Assembly (NCBI GenBank): GCA_964406035.1
Contig: CAYOQB010000116.1
Location: 1 to 16,072 of the forward strand
DNA length: 16,072 nucleotides
Origin: JAIEPW01 sp964406035
GTDB lineage: Bacteria; Acidobacteriota; Terriglobia; Bryobacterales; Bryobacteraceae
Direction of reading: 5' to 3'
The stretch's first letter is position 1; every line of letters begins with the position of its first letter. The notes beneath the pieces are model-generated. The model saw only the letters and a program-made list of their open reading frames with translations, had not been told where the DNA came from and made no database searches. This document shows positions 12,889 to 16,072 of this stretch, one piece after another. A program made the translations under genes and the position numbers.

Positions 12889-14301
12889 TTACCCTCCCGC
12901 GGTAGTCTTGCTTTCCACTGCGATTTCCCCGCGGCACTCGGCGGCAATCCGCAGCATCGCCGCTAGGCTCAAACGGACATCCTCGTCCGTGGTGGCCCAC
13001 GACGAGACACTGATCCGCATGGCGGGCCGGCCCTGCCATTCCGTTCCCCCGCACCAGCACGTGCCGTCGGCTTGCAGCCGGGCGATCACCTCGCGAGTCG
13101 TCGCCGGGTCCCCGAACGAAACCAGTACCTGATTAATCACCACATCGTTCAGAACTTCATAGCCGGCTTCCCGAAGGCCGGCCGCGAAGCTTTGCGCATG
13201 CCGGCAGGTCCGTTCGATCAGCTCCGCGAGACCACGCCGTCCCAGCGTCCTCAGGGTCGCCCACAGCTCGATGCCCCGCGCCCTGCGGGACATTTCCGGA
13301 CTGAAGTTGGCGGGCTCGCGCAGCTCCGTAGGCCGGAAGTATTCCGCGGAAATGGCCATCGCGGCCCGCAGCGCTTCCGGGTGCCTCACCAGCGCGATGC
13401 CGCAGTCGTAACAGACGTTCGGCCATTTGTGGCCATCCGTTGCCCAGGAGTCCGCCTGATCGAAGCCTTCCGTGAGGCGGCGATAGCGCGGTGAGACCGC
13501 GGCCCACAATCCGAAGGCGCCGTCCACATGGACCCAGGCTCCGGCGTCCCGCGCGCGGCGGCAAATCTCGCCTGCCGGATCGAAGGCGCCGGTGTTGACG
13601 TTCCCCGCCTGTATGCAAACGATGGTCCGCTCATCGAGCGGCGGAAGGCGATCCGCGCGCATGCGGCCTTGATCGTCGGCGGGGACGCGCACCACCCGTT
13701 TGCGCCCCAAGCCCAAGATTCCCAGCGCTTTGTTTACCGCGGCGTGAGCCTGCTCTCCGGCGACAACGGTCAAGCGGGGCGCGCCGTGCAGACCTTCGTT
13801 CTCCACGTCCCATCCGTTGCGCCGCAGCAGCGCGTGACGCGCGGCCGCCAGACCGGTGAGGTTGGCGATGCTGGCCCCGGTCACCAGCGCCCCGCCGGCT
13901 TGCGCGGGGAGCCCCAATGCCTCGGCAACCCAGCGCAGCGCAATGTCTTCCAGAGTCACTCCGACCGGAGACTGGATGCGCAGCGCGGAATTCTGATCCC
14001 AGGCACTCGTGATCCACGAAGCGGCCAGCGAAACGTGGTGCGCGCCGCCGTTGACGAAACCGAAGTACCGCCCTCCCGCATTTGCCACGGTTCCGGGCGA
14101 TCCGATGCGATCCAGCAGGTCCAGCACCTGGCAGGCATCGGACGGTTCTTCGGGCAGCGGCTCGTCAAACCTGGCGAGATCCGCGACGGCCGCGGGGGAG
14201 GGGGCGACGCTCCGTGCCCGGATGTTGTGCAGGTAATTCGCGGCTCTGGCGCCCGCCAGATCGAGGACGCCGAGGTCGAAGGCTGGGAGCGGTGTATTCA
14301 T
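12889..14301 (-). CDS. group II PLP-dependent amino acid decarboxylase family protein
   Basis: 470 residues, normal length. The group II decarboxylase fold is clear: GRYFGFVNGGAHHV (77-90), the PLP phosphate-binding GGALVTGASIANLTGLAAAR (136-155), the ring-stacking histidine H186 in AGEQAHAAVNKALGILG, D260 in WVHVDGAFGLW, and the Schiff-base lysine K292 in ATDGHKWPNVCYDCG. The C-terminal domain (about 350-460) includes VLVSFGD and the substrate-proximal CWCGGTEWQGRPAMRISVSSWATT. Members decarboxylate glutamate, aspartate, cysteine sulfinate or aromatic amino acids; which one cannot be told here, and some homologues are aldolases or deaminating synthases. It is the first gene of a three-gene operon divergent from a MocR-type regulator. 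The gap between them contains candidate operators. The ribosome site before ATG 14301 is weak. Confidence 0.9.
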   Translation of the reverse strand: MNTPLPAFDLGVLDLAGARAANYLHNIRARSVAPSPAAVADLARFDEPLPEEPSDACQVLDLLDRIGSPGTVANAGGRYFGFVNGGAHHVSLAASWITSAWDQNSALRIQSPVGVTLEDIALRWVAEALGLPAQAGGALVTGASIANLTGLAAARHALLRRNGWDVENEGLHGAPRLTVVAGEQAHAAVNKALGILGLGRKRVVRVPADDQGRMRADRLPPLDERTIVCIQAGNVNTGAFDPAGEICRRARDAGAWVHVDGAFGLWAAVSPRYRRLTEGFDQADSWATDGHKWPNVCYDCGIALVRHPEALRAAMAISAEYFRPTELREPANFSPEMSRRARGIELWATLRTLGRRGLAELIERTCRHAQSFAAGLREAGYEVLNDVVINQVLVSFGDPATTREVIARLQADGTCWCGGTEWQGRPAMRISVSSWATTDEDVRLSLAAMLRIAAECRGEIAVESKTTAGG

Positions 14302-14318
14302 GTGTCTCAGTTTTGCCG

Positions 14319-14362
14319 AAAGTGGACTTGAAAAAAATAGCCACTTGAACGAACATTGGACT
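14319..14362. promoter_or_regulatory. candidate MocR operator array (two direct half-sites with an inverted one between)
   Basis: Site 1 is AAAGTGGACTT (14319-14329). Site 2 is inverted, GCCACTTGAA (14340-14349), reading TTCAAGTGGC on the minus strand. Site 3 is ATTGGACT (14355-14362). AGTGGACT and ATTGGACT differ at one base and start 34 bp apart, roughly three helical turns, on the same face. ACTTGAA also repeats directly (14326-14332, 14343-14349). As I recall it, the Corynebacterium PdxR motif is AAAGTGGW(-/T)CTA, which site 1 nearly matches. The array fills the gap between the divergent regulator and decarboxylase genes. An A7 run (14331-14337) separates sites 1 and 2. Confidence 0.6.
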
Positions 14363-14365
14363 GCA

Positions 14366-15835
14366 ATGGATGCTTTCGAATTGTCTCGCCACCTGAGAAC
14401 CTGGTCGGTCGGCGCAGGCTCCTTGCATCAGAAGCTGGCCCGCGGTCTGGCGGAGTGCGTGCGGAAGGGATTGCTGCACCCGGGCATGCGGCTGCCCTCG
14501 GAACGGGACTTGGCCCAGGCGCTTTCCATCAGCCGCACCACGGTGGTGTCCGCGTACGGCGCCCTGCGGGAAAGCGGCTGGCTGGAAAGCCGGGCGGGAA
14601 GCGGCACGTTCGTGTGCGAGACTTCCCGCGAAGTCGCCGCCGCGCGCGGCGCCGTTCTTGCGCAGGCCCTTTCCGCCAGCCCGGTTTTGAACCTGCTGAT
14701 GCAGCGGGACAACGAGGATGTCATCGACTTCTCGCTGGGCTCTCCGCTGGCGATGGAGGAACTCCCTCTGGACCTGTTTATGCTGCCCCGCGAGGAATAT
14801 GGGGCGCTGATGCGGGACCGGCTGCATTACCCGTTGGGACTCCCCATCGCGCGCCAGGCCGTAGCGACCTACTATTCGAACGCCGGCCTGCCGACACGGC
14901 CGGATGAGGTGCTGATCACCAACGGCGCTCAGCACGCCACGGCGCTCTGCGCCTCGCTGTACCTGCAGCGCGGCGATTCCGTTCTGGTGGAGGATCCTGG
15001 CTTTTTCGGCGCGCTGGACGCATTCCGTGTCGCCGGCGCCCGCATCGCCACGTTGCCCGTCGAGGATGGCGGCGTGCCTTCGGGAATGTTCCGCGATCGG
15101 GTGATGGCGTCCGGGGCGCGGCTGGTTTTCCTAACCCCGACCTTCCAGAATCCGACCGGCCAGGTGATGTCCGCGGCCGTCCGCAAGGAAGTGGCGCGGG
15201 TGGCCTCCGATCTCTCGGTACCAGTGATCGACGACGGCGTCCTCGCGGAGATCGCGCTGGAGGGTCCCACTCCGCCGTTCATCGCGGCCTACGTGCCCTC
15301 CGCGCCCATTCTGACCATTGGCTCGCTGAGTAAATTGGCGTATCCCGGGTTGCGCGTCGGCTGGATTCGCGCGCCGGAGCCGGTGATCGAGCGCCTGGCT
15401 CGTCTGCGCGCCGCGCAGGATCTGGGGTCGCCTTTGCTGACCCAAGCCATCACGGTGCGTTTGCTCGGCGCGATCGAAGAACTTCGCCGGTTGCGGCGGA
15501 GTCAGTTGCGGCGGCGGCGCGATCTGCTTGCCGGATGGTTACAAGAGTCGCTTCCCGGATGGAAGTTCCGCACTCCGGCCGGCGGGCTCTTCCTATGGGT
15601 GAAACTACCCGCGGGCGATTCCCGCGAGTTTGCACAAGTCGCGCTACGCCACGGAGTCCTGGTGCTGCCGGGAGCGGCGATGTCCGCGGCCGGCCACCAT
15701 GCCAATTACTTGCGCGTGCCGTTCCTCTCCGAGGAAGAGACGCTGCACGCAGGCGTCCGCCGCCTGTCCGCGGCGTGGCGTGACTACCAATCCGCCGGGA
15801 CTCCCGGCCGCCGCACGAGCGTGACCATGGTTTGA
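14366..15835 (+). CDS. MocR/PdxR-type transcriptional regulator (GntR HTH + aminotransferase-like domain)
   Basis: 489 residues from ATG 14366. The N-terminal GntR winged helix (about 17-84) includes LPSERDLAQALSISRTTVVS and ESGWLESRAGSGTFV. A linker (85-118) leads to a class I aminotransferase-like domain with NGAQHATALCASLYL (186-200), PTFQNPTG (258-265), D290 and the PLP lysine K323 in GSLSKLAYPGLRVGW. The carboxylate-binding arginine of YLRVPF is present. In VIDDGVLAE the tyrosine usually found in the DDxY/DxxY segment appears replaced by leucine (L293), so PLP or effector binding may be altered. Such regulators sense PLP, GABA, taurine or amino acid-PLP adducts. The frame is open to ATG 14300, but that start would overlap the decarboxylase start and place the operator array inside the gene, so I prefer 14366; no ribosome site is obvious for it. 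Confidence 0.9.
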   Translation: MDAFELSRHLRTWSVGAGSLHQKLARGLAECVRKGLLHPGMRLPSERDLAQALSISRTTVVSAYGALRESGWLESRAGSGTFVCETSREVAAARGAVLAQALSASPVLNLLMQRDNEDVIDFSLGSPLAMEELPLDLFMLPREEYGALMRDRLHYPLGLPIARQAVATYYSNAGLPTRPDEVLITNGAQHATALCASLYLQRGDSVLVEDPGFFGALDAFRVAGARIATLPVEDGGVPSGMFRDRVMASGARLVFLTPTFQNPTGQVMSAAVRKEVARVASDLSVPVIDDGVLAEIALEGPTPPFIAAYVPSAPILTIGSLSKLAYPGLRVGWIRAPEPVIERLARLRAAQDLGSPLLTQAITVRLLGAIEELRRLRRSQLRRRRDLLAGWLQESLPGWKFRTPAGGLFLWVKLPAGDSREFAQVALRHGVLVLPGAAMSAAGHHANYLRVPFLSEEETLHAGVRRLSAAWRDYQSAGTPGRRTSVTMV

Positions 15836-15869
15836 TTACGCCGCGCCATGTCCGCTCCATCGTTCGCGC

Positions 15870-15875
15870 TACAAT
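15870..15875 (+). promoter_or_regulatory. -10 element TACAAT for acs
   Basis: TACAAT at 15870-15875 is followed by exactly 7 bases and the ATG at 15883, which puts a typical start site at or just before the A of ATG. No Shine-Dalgarno lies between, and no strong -35 is visible. Confidence 0.45.
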
Positions 15876-15882
15876 CCCCTGC

Positions 15883-16072
15883 ATGAGCAAGGTTTATCCG
15901 CCTCCGGCGGAGTTCGCCCGCAAAGCCCACGTGAGCGGCATGGAGGCTTACCGCGCCCTTTATGACCGCGCGGCGGCCGATCCCGAGGGCTTCTGGGCGG
16001 GGCTCGCCGAACGCGAGATCCACTGGTTCCGCAAGTGGGACAAGGTCCTCGACTGGCAGGATCCCTTCGCCC
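15883..16072 (+). CDS. acs: acetyl-CoA synthetase (AMP-forming), N-terminal part; 3' end outside window
   Basis: 63 residues are visible before the window ends in an open frame: MSKVYPPPAEFARKAHVSGM, then EAYRALYDRAAADPEGFW, HWFRKWDKVLDWQDPFA. This is the standard ACS N-terminal domain, in which 'F-A-x-x-A-H-V-x-x-M-x-x-Y' and 'FW...W(F)xxWDKVLDW..PFA' precede the conserved W-F-x-G-x-x-x-N-x-S-Y-N-C-x-D block, so the cut falls just before that block. The enzyme makes acetyl-CoA from acetate, ATP and CoA. It begins 47 nt after the MocR regulator on the same strand, with TACAAT close ahead of the start and no terminator between. Propionyl-CoA synthetase is a possible alternative. Confidence 0.88.
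   Translation, partial: MSKVYPPPAEFARKAHVSGMEAYRALYDRAAADPEGFWAGLAEREIHWFRKWDKVLDWQDPFA

Noticed and set aside
12322..14331. Long + strand frames opposite the cupin and decarboxylase
   Set aside because: Arg/Gly/His-rich shadow translations with no domain; the minus-strand genes keep all catalytic motifs.
14300..14365. Upstream ATG for the MocR regulator (22 extra residues)
   Set aside because: It would overlap the decarboxylase start and put the operator-like repeats in the coding region; the MocR homology starts near 14366. Not fully excluded, as a GGGAG lies upstream of 14300.

Overview
The window looks like a high-GC chromosome of an Acidobacteriota member, most likely the Solibacter/Bryobacterales lineage. 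The main clue is the first gene, which ends in the Ig-like C-terminal domain (TIGR03437 type) that is strongly expanded in Solibacter. NarL-type two-component genes, FecR/DUF6600-type secreted proteins and short HicB antitoxins fit the same group. This placement is an inference from protein style, not a phylogeny. I see no prophage, transposase, CRISPR array, tRNA or rRNA.

Layout. Positions 1-2637 (+ strand) hold the tail of a secreted Ig-like protein, a ThiO-like glycine oxidase, a 178-residue protein of unknown function and a hicAB toxin-antitoxin pair. In that pair hicA has only a CTG codon at its expected N-terminus. Positions 2695-5758 (- strand) hold a sensor kinase, a LuxR-type response regulator overlapping it by 4 nt, and a zinc-less medium-chain dehydrogenase, reading right to left. 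Positions 5961-7073 (-) encode a class I/II aminotransferase with an elaborate intrinsic terminator behind it. Positions 7185-8150 (+) hold two tandem paralogous secreted proteins closed by a 14-bp terminator hairpin. Positions 8348-10714 (+) encode a large secreted protein with a FecR domain, a Trp-rich DUF6600-like region and a Gly/Arg-rich tail.

Positions 10696-11329 are a scar-like segment. About 80 bp covering the 3' end of the large gene and its terminator are repeated 555 bp downstream. Between the copies lie a small opposite-strand gene (77 aa) and a degraded fragment with a recognisable acetyl-CoA synthetase motif. A real acetyl-CoA synthetase gene begins at 15883 and runs off the window.

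Positions 11329-15835 form the most coherent candidate system: a tight three-gene - strand operon (PLP group II decarboxylase, cupin, class V aminotransferase-fold enzyme) transcribed away from a MocR-type (GntR plus aminotransferase) regulator. The shared 64-bp gap contains three related half-sites. Their order (two direct, one inverted between) and a core close to the AAAGTGG-type motif I recall for PdxR suggest a PLP- or amino-acid-responsive switch controlling the operon. The substrate is unknown.
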